A DNA stretch of 64,000 nt from Oscillospiraceae bacterium. GTDB taxonomy: Bacteria; Bacillota; Clostridia; Oscillospirales; Oscillospiraceae. The position numbers and the translations under genes are program-made. Every line of letters begins with the position of its first letter. Position 1 is the first letter of the stretch. The stretch is taken from positions 217,608 to 281,607 of the forward strand of contig JAHHRY010000002.1 in assembly GCA_020025535.1 (NCBI GenBank). Reading direction: 5' to 3'. Positions 1 through 8,404 of the stretch are shown one piece after another. The notes beneath the pieces are model-generated. The model had not been told where the DNA came from. It searched no databases and saw nothing but the letters and a program-made list of their open reading frames with translations.

Positions 1-1015
1 TCAGGATTCCCGCAACACAGGACACAGACATCTGAAATCCCACATTGGCAGCAACGTAAGGATTGACAATCAGCATCACGAGGACCGCAAAAGCCAGTGC
101 TGTCGGAGAATCATACTCTCTGTTTAAAAGCAGCGCCAGTACCATAAGACTATGCATCAGACAGGCACGCGTAATCGAGGGAGAAAATCCTACAACCGCC
201 GCGAAAAGGAACAGCAGCGGAAGCCCTGCAAGTGCCACCGGCCATCGCCGTCTTCCAATCACCAGACAGACCATTGAAAAGAGAATGGATACATGCAGTC
301 CGGAGACGGCAATCACGTGGCGGATGCCGCTGATTTTCAAATCGGTATCCGTTGCATAGTCGATTTCTTCTGTGTCACCCAGCAGCAGCGCCTGTGCAAA
401 GCCAATTGTGTCTTCCGGGAAAATCCGCTTCATTCGGTTTGTCAGCTGCGTATGGATATACGCAGGATAGCAGTACCAGGGCAGTTTCCCGCAGGCAGTA
501 ACATTCACTTTATCCCGGGTATACACCAAAATATACTTGCCGTTGGCACGGTGATAAGAAGAATCCCGGCTGCAGCCCGGCAGCGTAGAACGCAGAGTGA
601 AGTGTCCTTCTATGGTGTCTCCCATAGAGACTTTGGTATCCTTCGGCAAATTGGCAATGGTGATATAGCACTTTCCATTCAGACGGACGGCGCTTTTTAC
701 GGAAATCCCGTACTCTGTTTCGGAGGCATTCTCCAAAGCGTGCAGAGTCAGCGTTTTACTCTGCGTATCCATGCTTTTCGGTGCCGTCAGATACAAGTTG
801 TTCCAGCAAAATATCCATGTAAATGCGGCCATTGCTCCCAGCAGCACCGCCATCGGAATATAGCACTTTCTGAATCGAAGTGCGAATAGCCACGCAATGC
901 AGAAAAGGATTCCGCAGGCAACAGATGCCTGCGGAAGCGCATCGGGATGCAGCATATAACAGGCGGCTAAACTCGCAAGGCAAAAGCCTGTTACAAACCA
1001 TGTCAGTTTTCGCAT
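1..1015 (-). CDS. comEC: ComEC/Rec2 competence channel, N-terminal part (cut by window edge)
   Basis: The reverse strand from an ATG at 1015 stays open to base 1, giving about 338 residues without a stop, so the C-terminal part lies outside the window. The N-terminus has two hydrophobic segments, followed by a soluble OB-like section with several Cys. The competence-domain signature ISGIRHVIAVSGLHVSIL sits near residue 235, then further membrane helices. ComEC family proteins form the inner-membrane channel that carries single-stranded DNA into the cell during transformation. The start is supported by AAGGGGAG seven bases upstream. The gene follows alaS on the same strand, separated by a terminator-like hairpin. 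The role in uptake is family knowledge. Whether this organism is transformable cannot be seen here. Confidence 0.9.
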   Translation of the reverse strand, partial: MRKLTWFVTGFCLASLAACYMLHPDALPQASVACGILFCIAWLFALRFRKCYIPMAVLLGAMAAFTWIFCWNNLYLTAPKSMDTQSKTLTLHALENASETEYGISVKSAVRLNGKCYITIANLPKDTKVSMGDTIEGHFTLRSTLPGCSRDSSYHRANGKYILVYTRDKVNVTACGKLPWYCYPAYIHTQLTNRMKRIFPEDTIGFAQALLLGDTEEIDYATDTDLKISGIRHVIAVSGLHVSILFSMVCLVIGRRRWPVALAGLPLLFLFAAVVGFSPSITRACLMHSLMVLALLLNREYDSPTALAFAVLVMLIVNPYVAANVGFQMSVSCVAGIL

Positions 1016-1038
1016 ACTGCATCTCCCCTTCCCACAAT

Positions 1039-1072
1039 AAAATGGGCGCCGCACAGCGACGACGCCCATTTT
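1039..1072 (-). terminator. Rho-independent terminator after alaS
   Basis: ATGGGCG at 1042-1048 pairs with CGCCCAT at 1063-1069, extended by A/T pairs on both sides. Read on the minus strand it ends in a short U run. It lies between the alaS stop and the comEC ribosome site, so comEC may depend on read-through or on its own unrecognised promoter. Confidence 0.7.
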
Positions 1073-1083
1073 ATCCATTCAAA

Positions 1084-3723
1084 TTACTTCAGTCTGTCGG
1101 CAACGAAATCGTCAACCTGAGCCAAAGCATCATCCATCTTCAGCACATCCTTGCCGCCGCCCATAGCGGAGTCAGGCTTGCCGCCGCCGGAACCGCCGCA
1201 AACAGAACAGACGTGCTTCACCAGATCTCCGGCCTTGATACCCTTTGCAATGGCATCCTTGCCGCAAACCGCCAGGAATGTGATCTTGCCATCCTTAACA
1301 GAGGACAGAACCGCGACCACATCGGCAGCCTTGTCGCGCAGGCTGTCGCCCATCTGACGCAGCTTGGCGGCATCTGCGTCGGCAATGGTAGCCGTCAACA
1401 CGTGCAGTCCACCGATCTCATGAGCGCCAAACAGGAAGCGGTTTACTTCGCCGGCAGTCTCTCTGGCCTTATATCCTTCAATGGTGCGCTTGAGCACTTT
1501 CATTTCGTCCAGAGTGCTCTGCAGACGATCGCTCAATTCAGAAGGCTTGGTCTTCAGCAGTGCACAGGCCGCATACAGCTTTTCACGGTTCTTCTGCATA
1601 TCTGCCAGACAGGCCTTACCGGTAGTTGCCTCAATACGGCGTACGCCGGAAGCGACGGATCCTTCCGTGTCGATACGGAAAGAGCCAACCTTTGCGGTGT
1701 TATCCAAGTGGGTACCGCCGCAAAGCTCGATGGAATAATCGCCCATGTTAACAACACGGACCACATCGCCGTACTTCTCGCTGAACAGAGCGGTTGCGCC
1801 CTGCTTTTTGGCATCCTCGATGCTCATTTCCCGAACGGTAATGGGATAACCTTCCAGCACAATATTCTGCACAACGGTATCTACCTTTGCAAGTTCCTCG
1901 GGAGTCATGGCAGCATAGTGGGTAAAGTCAAAACGCAGATGGTCCGGTTCTACCAGGCTGCCCGCCTGATGGACATGGTCGCCAAGCACGCTGACCAGTG
2001 CCTTCTGCAGCAAATGGGTAGCAGAGTGGGCACGCATGATAGCCTTGCGGCGCTCCACATCAATGCAGGCACACACGGTATCGTCCACCTTAATGGAACC
2101 GCCGGTCATGGTGCCATGGTGCAGATACTTGCCGCCCTTGTCCTTCTGAACATCTTTTACCTGGAAGCGGGCATTGCCCAGCAGAATCACGCCCTGATCG
2201 GCCACCTGACCGCCCATTTCTGCATAGAAAGGCGTACGATCCAGGACAATAATGCCACTTTCGCCACCCGCAATTGTACCGGAAACTTCATCGCCCACGC
2301 AGACAGCCAGAACCTTTGCTTCACAGTTGTTCTGCTCATAGCCTACGAAGGTGGTGGGGGTGTTGTCAAGGCCGAGGTCGATGCCGGCCCATGCCAGATC
2401 ACCCAGAGCCTTACGAGCTTCACGGGCACGCTCCTTCTGCTCCTGCATCAGAGCTTCAAAGCCTTCCTGATCCAGAGTCATGCCTTCATCCTCAACCATC
2501 TCAATAGTCAAGTCGATGGGGAAACCGAAGGTATCATACAGTTTGAAAGCATCCGCACCGGAGAAGCTGGTCTCTCCCTTTGCCTTATGCTCAGCCAGCA
2601 TATCCGAGAAAATACGCATACCACCATCGATGGTACGGGCAAAATTCTCTTCTTCCACCTTGATAACCTTGGTGATATACTCAGCACGCTCACGCAGGTA
2701 AGCGTAGTGATTTTCGTTTTCATGGACAACGGTCTCAACTACCTGGTACAGGAAGGGCTTGTCCACACCAAGGAGCTTGCCATGGCGGGCAGCACGGCGC
2801 AGCAGACGGCGCAGTACATAGCCACGGCCTTCATTGCTGGGCAGGACACCGTCAGCGATCATAAAGGTGGATGCTCGGATGTGGTCGGTAATGACACGCA
2901 GGGAGACATCCATCCGGGCACTCTGACCGTAGGAAGCACCGGTCAACTCTGTAACCTTATTGGTGATTTTCATAACGGTATCCACATCGAACAGGCTGTC
3001 TACATCCTGACAGACGACTGCCAGACGCTCCAGGCCCATGCCGGTATCGATATTTTTCTGTGCAAGCTCCGTATAGTTGCCCTGACCATCGTTATTAAAC
3101 TGAGAGAACACATTGTTCCAGACTTCCATATAGCGGTCGCACTCACAGCCGACGGTGCAGCCGGGCTTGCCGCAGCCGTACTTCTCACCACGGTCGTAGT
3201 AGATCTCGGAGCAGGGGCCGCAGGGGCCGGATCCATGCTCCCAGAAGTTGTCACTCTTACCGAAGCGGAAGATGTGATCCTCAGGCACACCGATTTCCTT
3301 GGTCCAGATATCGAAGGCCTCATCATCATTTTCGTAGATGGAAGGATACAGGCGGTTTTCGTCCAGACCGACAACTTTGGTCAGGAACTCCCAGCTCCAT
3401 GCGATTGCTTCGTGCTTAAAGTAATCACCGAAGGAGAAGTTTCCGAGCATTTCAAAATAGGTGCCGTGACGTGCGGTCTTGCCGATATTCTCAATATCAC
3501 CGGTACGGATACATTTCTGGCAGGTACATACACGGGTACGGGGAGGCTGTACCTCTCCGGTGAAGTAAGGCTTCATAGGTGCCATGCCGGAGTTAATCAG
3601 CAGCAGGGACTTATCGTTCTGGGGAATCAGGGAGAAACTGGGCAGGCGCAGATGGTTCTTGCTCTCAAAAAAGGACAGAAACATCTCACGAAGCTCATTT
3701 ACTCCATAAGGTTTTTGGCTCAT
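1084..3723 (-). CDS. alaS: Alanyl-tRNA synthetase
   Basis: This is an 879-residue protein, the usual length for bacterial AlaRS. It charges tRNA-Ala with alanine and edits mischarged Ser and Gly. The class II catalytic domain fills the N-terminal third, beginning VNELREMFLSFFESKNH. The editing-domain metal ligands are visible as HSATH (H566, H570) and CGGTH (C668, H672). The C-terminal C-Ala glycine-rich stretch GGSGGGKPDSAMGGG lies near residue 845. The start is the ATG at 3723 with an AGGTAG-type site just upstream. Expression is very probably controlled by the T-box leader directly upstream, which responds to uncharged tRNA-Ala. Nothing is missing from the active-site or editing motifs. 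Confidence 0.98.
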   Translation of the reverse strand: MSQKPYGVNELREMFLSFFESKNHLRLPSFSLIPQNDKSLLLINSGMAPMKPYFTGEVQPPRTRVCTCQKCIRTGDIENIGKTARHGTYFEMLGNFSFGDYFKHEAIAWSWEFLTKVVGLDENRLYPSIYENDDEAFDIWTKEIGVPEDHIFRFGKSDNFWEHGSGPCGPCSEIYYDRGEKYGCGKPGCTVGCECDRYMEVWNNVFSQFNNDGQGNYTELAQKNIDTGMGLERLAVVCQDVDSLFDVDTVMKITNKVTELTGASYGQSARMDVSLRVITDHIRASTFMIADGVLPSNEGRGYVLRRLLRRAARHGKLLGVDKPFLYQVVETVVHENENHYAYLRERAEYITKVIKVEEENFARTIDGGMRIFSDMLAEHKAKGETSFSGADAFKLYDTFGFPIDLTIEMVEDEGMTLDQEGFEALMQEQKERAREARKALGDLAWAGIDLGLDNTPTTFVGYEQNNCEAKVLAVCVGDEVSGTIAGGESGIIVLDRTPFYAEMGGQVADQGVILLGNARFQVKDVQKDKGGKYLHHGTMTGGSIKVDDTVCACIDVERRKAIMRAHSATHLLQKALVSVLGDHVHQAGSLVEPDHLRFDFTHYAAMTPEELAKVDTVVQNIVLEGYPITVREMSIEDAKKQGATALFSEKYGDVVRVVNMGDYSIELCGGTHLDNTAKVGSFRIDTEGSVASGVRRIEATTGKACLADMQKNREKLYAACALLKTKPSELSDRLQSTLDEMKVLKRTIEGYKARETAGEVNRFLFGAHEIGGLHVLTATIADADAAKLRQMGDSLRDKAADVVAVLSSVKDGKITFLAVCGKDAIAKGIKAGDLVKHVCSVCGGSGGGKPDSAMGGGKDVLKMDDALAQVDDFVADRLK

Positions 3724-3764
3724 TGGATTCTACCTCCATAAATATTTCTTACGAAAAACAAACA

Positions 3765-3978
3765 CCTCGCCCCTAAACATAGGGGCGAGGTTAATCGCGG
3801 TACCACCCTAATTTACCGTAAAATACGGCATCTTAGCTGCTCTGTAACGGGAGCACCCGTCCCGGTCGTCCCGGGCAACTTGGAAGTGGCTCTGGAATTT
3901 TCACACAAGGGGCTCACACCGTTCCCCTCTCGCTTGGCTGTTTCCATTCCATTGATTTCCGCATTGTCTTTACATATC
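3765..3978 (-). promoter_or_regulatory. T-box leader of alaS
   Basis: On the minus strand the hallmark T-box sequence AGGGTGGTACCGCGATTAA lies at 3792-3810. It is followed by a terminator hairpin (3765-3774 with 3781-3790) and a U-rich tract. The upstream part has an abbreviated stem I. A GCC triplet (Ala codon) at 3888-3890 lies 30 bases after GGTGTGAGCC, close to the corresponding spacing in the pheS leader of this window. I therefore propose it as the specifier, tentatively. Uncharged tRNA-Ala binding would favour antitermination and raise alaS expression. Confidence 0.93.
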
Positions 3979-3984
3979 TTGAGT

Positions 3985-4012
3985 ATTTTAGCATAAAATC
4001 CTCAAATGTCAA
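3985..4012 (-). promoter_or_regulatory. Sigma-A-type promoter of alaS T-box
   Basis: TTGACA at 4007-4012 and TAAAAT at 3985-3990 are separated by 16 bases. The -35 box overlaps the TGA stop codon (4009-4011) of the small gene upstream, so the alaS promoter is built into the end of that gene. Confidence 0.8.
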
Positions 4013-4302
4013 TCATTTTCGGATTTTTCACCTGTATGGATATGCTCTGACAGCCATGCAATCATCTGCTCCCGGCCTTCTTCGGTCATGGGAAAATCTG
4101 CCTGCCCTTCCATTTCGCTCTTTTCATAGCAGAACAGGCCGTGCCAGTACTCTGCATGAATGGAACTCTTGGCAAAGTCCACTTCCTTCGCGGTTGCCAT
4201 CTCCACATTGGGCTTGGCACGGAAACGGAACAAGCCGCACGAACCGGTGAAAATATTATTCATTGCAAACGAGTGCAAAGTGGGAATAAAAAGCTCTTCC
4301 AT
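4009..4302 (-). CDS. Hypothetical 97-aa protein downstream of pepF
   Basis: This is a small soluble protein of 97 residues that I do not assign to a named family. It has no signal peptide or membrane segment. Its ATG lies one base after the pepF stop (TAATATG), which implies translational coupling as the last gene of a udp-pepF operon. A central segment, FTGSCGLFRFRAKPNVEMA, is followed by HAEYWHGLFCYEKSEMEG. The C-terminus is acidic and helical (TEEGREQMIAWLSEHI). Codon use matches its neighbours and the reading frame is intact, so it is very likely a real gene. The function is unknown. Confidence 0.75.
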   Translation of the reverse strand: MEELFIPTLHSFAMNNIFTGSCGLFRFRAKPNVEMATAKEVDFAKSSIHAEYWHGLFCYEKSEMEGQADFPMTEEGREQMIAWLSEHIHTGEKSEND

Positions 4303-4303
4303 A

Positions 4304-6106
4304 TTATTCTGCAGTCAGAGCTTCCATCTCGTCCAGCAGTTCGTCGAACAGCTTCAGTGCCTGATTGACGGGTTCGGGGCTGGTCATATCCACACCGGCA
4401 CCCTTCAGCAGATCGATGGGGCTCTTGGAGCAGCCACCGGACAGGAAGCCGAGGTAATCCTTCACGGCGCTCTCACCCTCAGAGAGGATTCTGCGGGACA
4501 GAGCGATAGCAGCGGAATAACCGGTAGCATACTGGAATACATAGTAGTTGAAGTAGAAGTGAGGAATTCTTGCCCACTCCACAGCGATCTGATCGTCCAT
4601 CACCATGTCGGGTCCGAAGTACATTTCGTTCAGACGACGGTACTCGGCACACAGAACGTCTGCCGTCAGGCTCTTGCCCTCCTGTACCATGCGGCCGATA
4701 TTCAGCTCGAACTCGGCAAACATAGCCTGACGGTACAAAGTACCCTTAAACTGCTCCAGGAAGTGGTTGATCAGGTAAATGCGCTCCTGCTTATCGGTAG
4801 TCTTGGACAGCAGATACTCCATCAGCAGAGCCTCATTGCAGGTGGAGGCAACTTCAGCAACGAAAATCACATAATCTTCGTCGATGGGACGCTGGTTCTT
4901 GCTGGACAGATAAGAATGCAGAGCATGACCCATCTCGTGAGCCAGAGTGAACTGGCTGTCCAGTGTGCCGGAGTAGTTCAGCAGCACATAGGGGTGGACT
5001 CTTGTACCGGAAGAATAAGCACCGCTGCGCTTACCCTCATTCTGGTAAACATCGATCCAACGGTTATCAAAGCCTTCCTGCAGAATCTTACGGTAGTCCT
5101 CACCCAAAGGAGCCAGTGCTTCATAGACGGTTTTCTTGGCTTCTTCATAAGGAATCTTCTGATCCGCATCTGCCAGCAGAGGTGCATAAATATCATAGAA
5201 GTGCAGCTCATCAACGCCCAGCAGCTTCTTACGCAGACGCACATAGCGGTGCATCTTGTCCAGATTCTGATGGACCGCCTCCAACAGATTCAAATACACA
5301 GAAGTGGGAACGTTGTTGGCATCCAGAGCAGCCTCGAAAGCGGAATCATAATTTCTCGCCTCAGCAAAGAACTTCAGCTGCTTATTCTGTGCATTCAGCA
5401 GGCCGGCAGCAGTGTTCTTAAATGTGTTAAAGCTCTTGTACAGGTTCTCATATGCGCTCTTACGCAGTACACGGTCGGAGCCGCTTTCATATTCGATAAA
5501 GGTTCCCTGTGTCAGAGGACGTGCATTTCCCTGGGCATCCACAGCATCCTCAAAGGTCAGGTCTGCATCGGCAAACATGCCATAGATGTTATCGGGAGAC
5601 TGTGCCATTTCACCGGCAGCAGCCAGCAAACGCTCTTCTGCAGCAGAGAGGGTATGCTCCTTGCGGCGGCGCATATCAGTCAGATAACGGCGATAGTTTT
5701 CCAGTTCGGGGCATTCTGCATAGAATGCTTCCAGTTTTTCGTCCGAAATCGCCATTACCTCAGGAGTCTCAAAGCTGGTTGCGGCTTCCATAGCCACCAT
5801 AATGCCCATAAACTTGCCGGCCATACCCTGATATTTGGCAACACGGGTATCCTCGTCGTGTTTACGCATACAGTAGTTGCCCAGCAGGAGGATTTTACCG
5901 TTGACACGCTCCAGATTGCTCAGATAGCCGCAGAGCTTCTCCGCGCTGTCCCCAAGATGACCGGCATAACCGGCCAAAAGTGCCTGATCTGCTTCAAGAG
6001 AAGCCAGTTCCTGCTCCCAGGCTTCATCGCTGGGATACAGATCTTCCGTTGCCCACTTGTCCTCGGTGGGAATTTCAGAACGATTACGAATCTTGATTTC
6101 TTCCAT
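4304..6106 (-). CDS. pepF: Oligoendopeptidase F (M3B zinc peptidase)
   Basis: A 600-residue cytoplasmic metallopeptidase of the M3 family that cleaves short peptides. The zinc site is LAHEMGHALHSY with H390, E391 and H394. The third ligand is expected in the following helix EVASTCNEALLMEYLL (the E of CNE). The N-terminal helical lobe begins ATEDLYPSDEAWEQELASL, typical of PepF. The length is normal. It sits 23 bases after the nucleoside phosphorylase gene and one base before a small unknown gene, so the three are probably one transcript. Its role in peptide recycling is family knowledge. Confidence 0.96.
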   Translation of the reverse strand: MEEIKIRNRSEIPTEDKWATEDLYPSDEAWEQELASLEADQALLAGYAGHLGDSAEKLCGYLSNLERVNGKILLLGNYCMRKHDEDTRVAKYQGMAGKFMGIMVAMEAATSFETPEVMAISDEKLEAFYAECPELENYRRYLTDMRRRKEHTLSAAEERLLAAAGEMAQSPDNIYGMFADADLTFEDAVDAQGNARPLTQGTFIEYESGSDRVLRKSAYENLYKSFNTFKNTAAGLLNAQNKQLKFFAEARNYDSAFEAALDANNVPTSVYLNLLEAVHQNLDKMHRYVRLRKKLLGVDELHFYDIYAPLLADADQKIPYEEAKKTVYEALAPLGEDYRKILQEGFDNRWIDVYQNEGKRSGAYSSGTRVHPYVLLNYSGTLDSQFTLAHEMGHALHSYLSSKNQRPIDEDYVIFVAEVASTCNEALLMEYLLSKTTDKQERIYLINHFLEQFKGTLYRQAMFAEFELNIGRMVQEGKSLTADVLCAEYRRLNEMYFGPDMVMDDQIAVEWARIPHFYFNYYVFQYATGYSAAIALSRRILSEGESAVKDYLGFLSGGCSKSPIDLLKGAGVDMTSPEPVNQALKLFDELLDEMEALTAE

Positions 6107-6129
6107 AATTGACCTCCATATAATATTTT

Positions 6130-6903
6130 TTATTTACGTTTTGCCTGATCGGCAGCAATGATACGTTTCATAGCTTCAATGCCCACCTTGATGGCACCGG
6201 TGGTATCTTCGGTCATCGGCATGGCGAGGCCTGCCTTCTCCCGCTCCTGATTCCAGATAACATGGAAGCAGCTTCCGCAGCGGACGTGCAAAGCGGATGC
6301 CACCACAAACAGTGCCGCAGATTCCATTTCGCTGGCCTTGACGCCCAGCCGTTTCCAGGATTCCCACTTCTGCAGCAGGTCATAATAAACGGGAGATTTT
6401 TCAGGAGAATGCTGACCATAAAAAGCATCCTTGCACTGAACGACGCCTGTATGAACATGGTAACCCAAATCCTCACCGGCTGCCTTCAGGGCAGCGGTTA
6501 CATCAAAATCCGGCACAGCCGGGAACTCTATAGGCGCGTACTCCAGTGAAGTATGCTCGTAGCGGATGGCACCGGTGGCAACGATCACATCCCCGGGACA
6601 GACGTCCATATCAATACCACCGCAGGTACCCACACGGATAAAGGTATCTGCACCGATGGCAGCCAACTCTTCCATAGCGATAGCCGCAGACGGTCCGCCG
6701 ATACCGGTGGAACAAACAGTAACCTTCTCCCCCAGCAGGGTGCCATTCCAGATATTGTACTCCCGATTCATTTTTACATGTTCGGGATTATCAAAATAAC
6801 GCGCAATCGACTCACAGCGACCGGGATCACCCGGCAAAAACACATACCGGCCAACATCGCCTTCAACGCAACGAATATGGAACTGCATTCCGATATCTTG
6901 CAT
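6130..6903 (-). CDS. udp: Uridine phosphorylase-type nucleoside phosphorylase
   Basis: This 257-residue protein of the PNP/UDP family splits a nucleoside with phosphate to give base and ribose-1-phosphate. The phosphate-binding GDPGR lies near residue 25, GTCGGID is in the middle, and the family signature SEMESAALF lies near residue 190. The chosen start is the ATG at 6903, preceded by AGAAGGTG at good spacing. An in-frame GTG at 6924 lies upstream of that site and is less likely. Uridine is the likely substrate, from overall similarity to uridine phosphorylases, but purine nucleosides cannot be excluded. It is first in an operon with pepF and is divergent from a MarR regulator. Confidence 0.88.
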   Translation of the reverse strand: MQDIGMQFHIRCVEGDVGRYVFLPGDPGRCESIARYFDNPEHVKMNREYNIWNGTLLGEKVTVCSTGIGGPSAAIAMEELAAIGADTFIRVGTCGGIDMDVCPGDVIVATGAIRYEHTSLEYAPIEFPAVPDFDVTAALKAAGEDLGYHVHTGVVQCKDAFYGQHSPEKSPVYYDLLQKWESWKRLGVKASEMESAALFVVASALHVRCGSCFHVIWNQEREKAGLAMPMTEDTTGAIKVGIEAMKRIIAADQAKRK

Positions 6904-6941
6904 AGATAATTCACCTTCTGACACTAGTTTTTTGCTAGTTT

Positions 6942-6970
6942 AGTATAACATAGTCCCCTGTTATTTGCAA
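6942..6970 (-). promoter_or_regulatory. Promoter of udp-pepF operon
   Basis: TTGCAA at 6965-6970 and TATACT at 6942-6947 are separated by 17 bases. Downstream, the leader holds two copies of AAACTAG in direct orientation (about 6921-6938), which also form a short inverted ACTAG/CTAGT pair. They could be an operator, but this is untested. Confidence 0.75.
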
Positions 6971-6995
6971 CAAGCATTTCTTCTCCCCGCCCGTA

Positions 6996-7024
6996 TTGAC
7001 AAAGCAGATGATGTATAGTATAAT
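6996..7024 (+). promoter_or_regulatory. Consensus sigma-A promoter of marR-degV
   Basis: A perfect TTGACA (6996-7001) and a perfect TATAAT (7019-7024) are separated by the ideal 17 bases. It is among the strongest-looking promoters in the window. A perfect palindrome directly follows it, which suggests that such a strong promoter is held down by a repressor. Confidence 0.92.
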
Positions 7025-7030
7025 CCATTC

Positions 7031-7045
7031 GTTCACACTGTGAAC
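7031..7045 (+). promoter_or_regulatory. Palindromic operator candidate for the MarR protein
   Basis: GTTCACACTGTGAAC is a perfect 15-base inverted repeat (7+1+7) placed just after the -10 box, over the expected transcription start, and ending five bases before the ribosome site. This position is typical for autorepression by MarR proteins. Binding by the adjacent MarR product is inference. Confidence 0.7.
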
Positions 7046-7059
7046 AAATGGAGGTATTT

Positions 7060-7500
7060 ATGGATAACGAACAGCAAAAGCTGCAGCTTCTGCAGGCTTG
7101 GGTGCGTTTATCTGCGATTTTGAAAAGCTCCCGGATTACAAACGGACTGCAGTATAACGAATCCATTGTTATGCTCCTGCTGTATGAGCGTTATGCAGCT
7201 GACGGTATTGGTATGGTCTCTATGAAGGAAATTGCATCCAGAACCAATATGCTGAAATCACTGGTTAACCGCACAATCAACTCTCTGGAAGGAAAAGGTC
7301 TTGTTGCCCGCTGCAACGGTGAAACCGACAAACGGGTTATCTATGTACGCTGCATTCACGAAAAACTGGATGTTTTTATGGATGTTCACAATTCCTCTCT
7401 GGAGATTGCCCAGAAGATCATCGACATCATCGGTGCGGAGGATGCTGATGCCTTTATCCGGATTGTAGATAAAATCACTGCTGCCGGGTATACTCTATAG
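7060..7500 (+). CDS. MarR-family winged-helix regulator
   Basis: A 146-residue protein with the MarR layout. An N-terminal dimerisation helix is followed by a winged helix in which MKEIASRTNMLKSLVNRTI is helix-turn-helix and LVARCNGETDKRVIYVR is the wing. A C-terminal dimerisation helix follows. The wing keeps the D-x-R core (DKR) of MarR proteins. The start at 7060 follows GGAGG with five bases between. An earlier in-frame ATG at 7048 overlaps that site and is rejected. It is encoded 19 bases before degV on one transcript and divergently from udp. It probably represses its own promoter through the palindrome at 7031-7045, and may also affect udp. The ligand is unknown. Confidence 0.9.
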   Translation: MDNEQQKLQLLQAWVRLSAILKSSRITNGLQYNESIVMLLLYERYAADGIGMVSMKEIASRTNMLKSLVNRTINSLEGKGLVARCNGETDKRVIYVRCIHEKLDVFMDVHNSSLEIAQKIIDIIGAEDADAFIRIVDKITAAGYTL

Positions 7501-7519
7501 TGAAAACGAGGTATAAAAT

Positions 7520-8347
7520 ATGGTAAAAATCATGGTAGATTCTGCTTCCGATTGTCAGGGGTACGATGTGTATGACTATTTCATGCCCATCTGCGTCACT
7601 GTCGGAGGAAAAGACTATATGGACGGCGTGGATTTAACAAGCGACGCTTTTTATGATCTGCTGACCGGTTCCGAAAGCTTTCCAAAAACTGCCCAGCCAT
7701 CTCCCCAGGCCTATATGGACATTTTTGAATCCGTCAAAAAAAGCGGTGATGAGCTTGTGTACTTTGCCCTGTCTTCCGGACTGAGCGGTACTTACCAGAG
7801 TGCCAATATCGCAAAGGAACTGGTGGATTACGATAAAATTTACATCGTAGACAGCAGATTCGCTACACATTGTATTCACCTGATGGCCGGCTATGCACAC
7901 AGGCTGGCTGCAGAGGGACTCTCCGGCGCAGAAATCGTGCAGAAATCCGAAATACTGAGGTCTAAAATCCGAATCTTTGCAGGTCTGGATACGCTGGAAT
8001 ACCTCTACCGCGGAGGCCGACTCAGCAAAGCCTCTGCAACGGTAGGTGAAATTGCCAACATCAAACCCATCCTCACGATTACAGATGCAGGCACAATCGA
8101 GCCTGCCGGCAAGGTCATCGGAAAAGCAAGAGCCATCCAGACGGTTGCCGCCAAATTGGACAGCTTCGAGATCGATGAGAATTTCCCCATCTGGACAGCT
8201 TACACACAGGGCACGGAAAACTGTGAAAAGCTCGAACAGATTCTGGCCAAAAACGGCCATGCTTCCAGCAGGCGGATGCAGATTGGTCCCACGATTGGTG
8301 CACATGTAGGTCCCGGCCTGTACGGTGTTCTGTTTGTAATTAAATAA
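7520..8347 (+). CDS. DegV family fatty-acid-binding protein
   Basis: A 275-residue DegV (FakB-like) protein. These bind a single fatty acid and, in Gram-positive bacteria, hand it to the FakA kinase for phosphorylation and membrane lipid synthesis. Family motifs are present: IMVDSASDC at the N-terminus, TAQPSPQAYMDIF, SSGLSGTYQSA near residue 85, and LEYLYRGGRLSKA near residue 160. The C-terminus (IGPTIGAHVGPGLYGVLFV) is also typical. It is co-transcribed with the MarR regulator, which suggests control by a lipid or other small molecule. No FakA partner is encoded in this window, so the lipid role is family knowledge only. Confidence 0.93.
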   Translation: MVKIMVDSASDCQGYDVYDYFMPICVTVGGKDYMDGVDLTSDAFYDLLTGSESFPKTAQPSPQAYMDIFESVKKSGDELVYFALSSGLSGTYQSANIAKELVDYDKIYIVDSRFATHCIHLMAGYAHRLAAEGLSGAEIVQKSEILRSKIRIFAGLDTLEYLYRGGRLSKASATVGEIANIKPILTITDAGTIEPAGKVIGKARAIQTVAAKLDSFEIDENFPIWTAYTQGTENCEKLEQILAKNGHASSRRMQIGPTIGAHVGPGLYGVLFVIK

Positions 8348-8355
8348 TCAATAAC

Positions 8356-8390
8356 AAAGCCCCTCATTTGCATTGCAAATGAGGGGCTTT
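8356..8390 (+). terminator. Terminator after degV
   Basis: This is a perfect 17-bp inverted repeat around a single central base (AAAGCCCCTCATTTGCA and its complement), ending in a T-rich stretch. Because of the flanking A and T runs it may also stop transcription arriving from the minus-strand operon at 8405. Confidence 0.9.
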
Positions 8391-8404
8391 CTGTTTTGGA
8401 AAGA

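Noticed and set aside
880..3741. A 953-codon open frame on the plus strand opposite alaS
   Set aside because: It runs antiparallel to an unmistakable alanyl-tRNA synthetase, has no family match or ribosome site, and arises from codon bias in the real gene.
4160..6112. A 650-codon plus-strand frame opposite pepF
   Set aside because: Shadow of oligoendopeptidase F, which has its full zinc motif on the minus strand.
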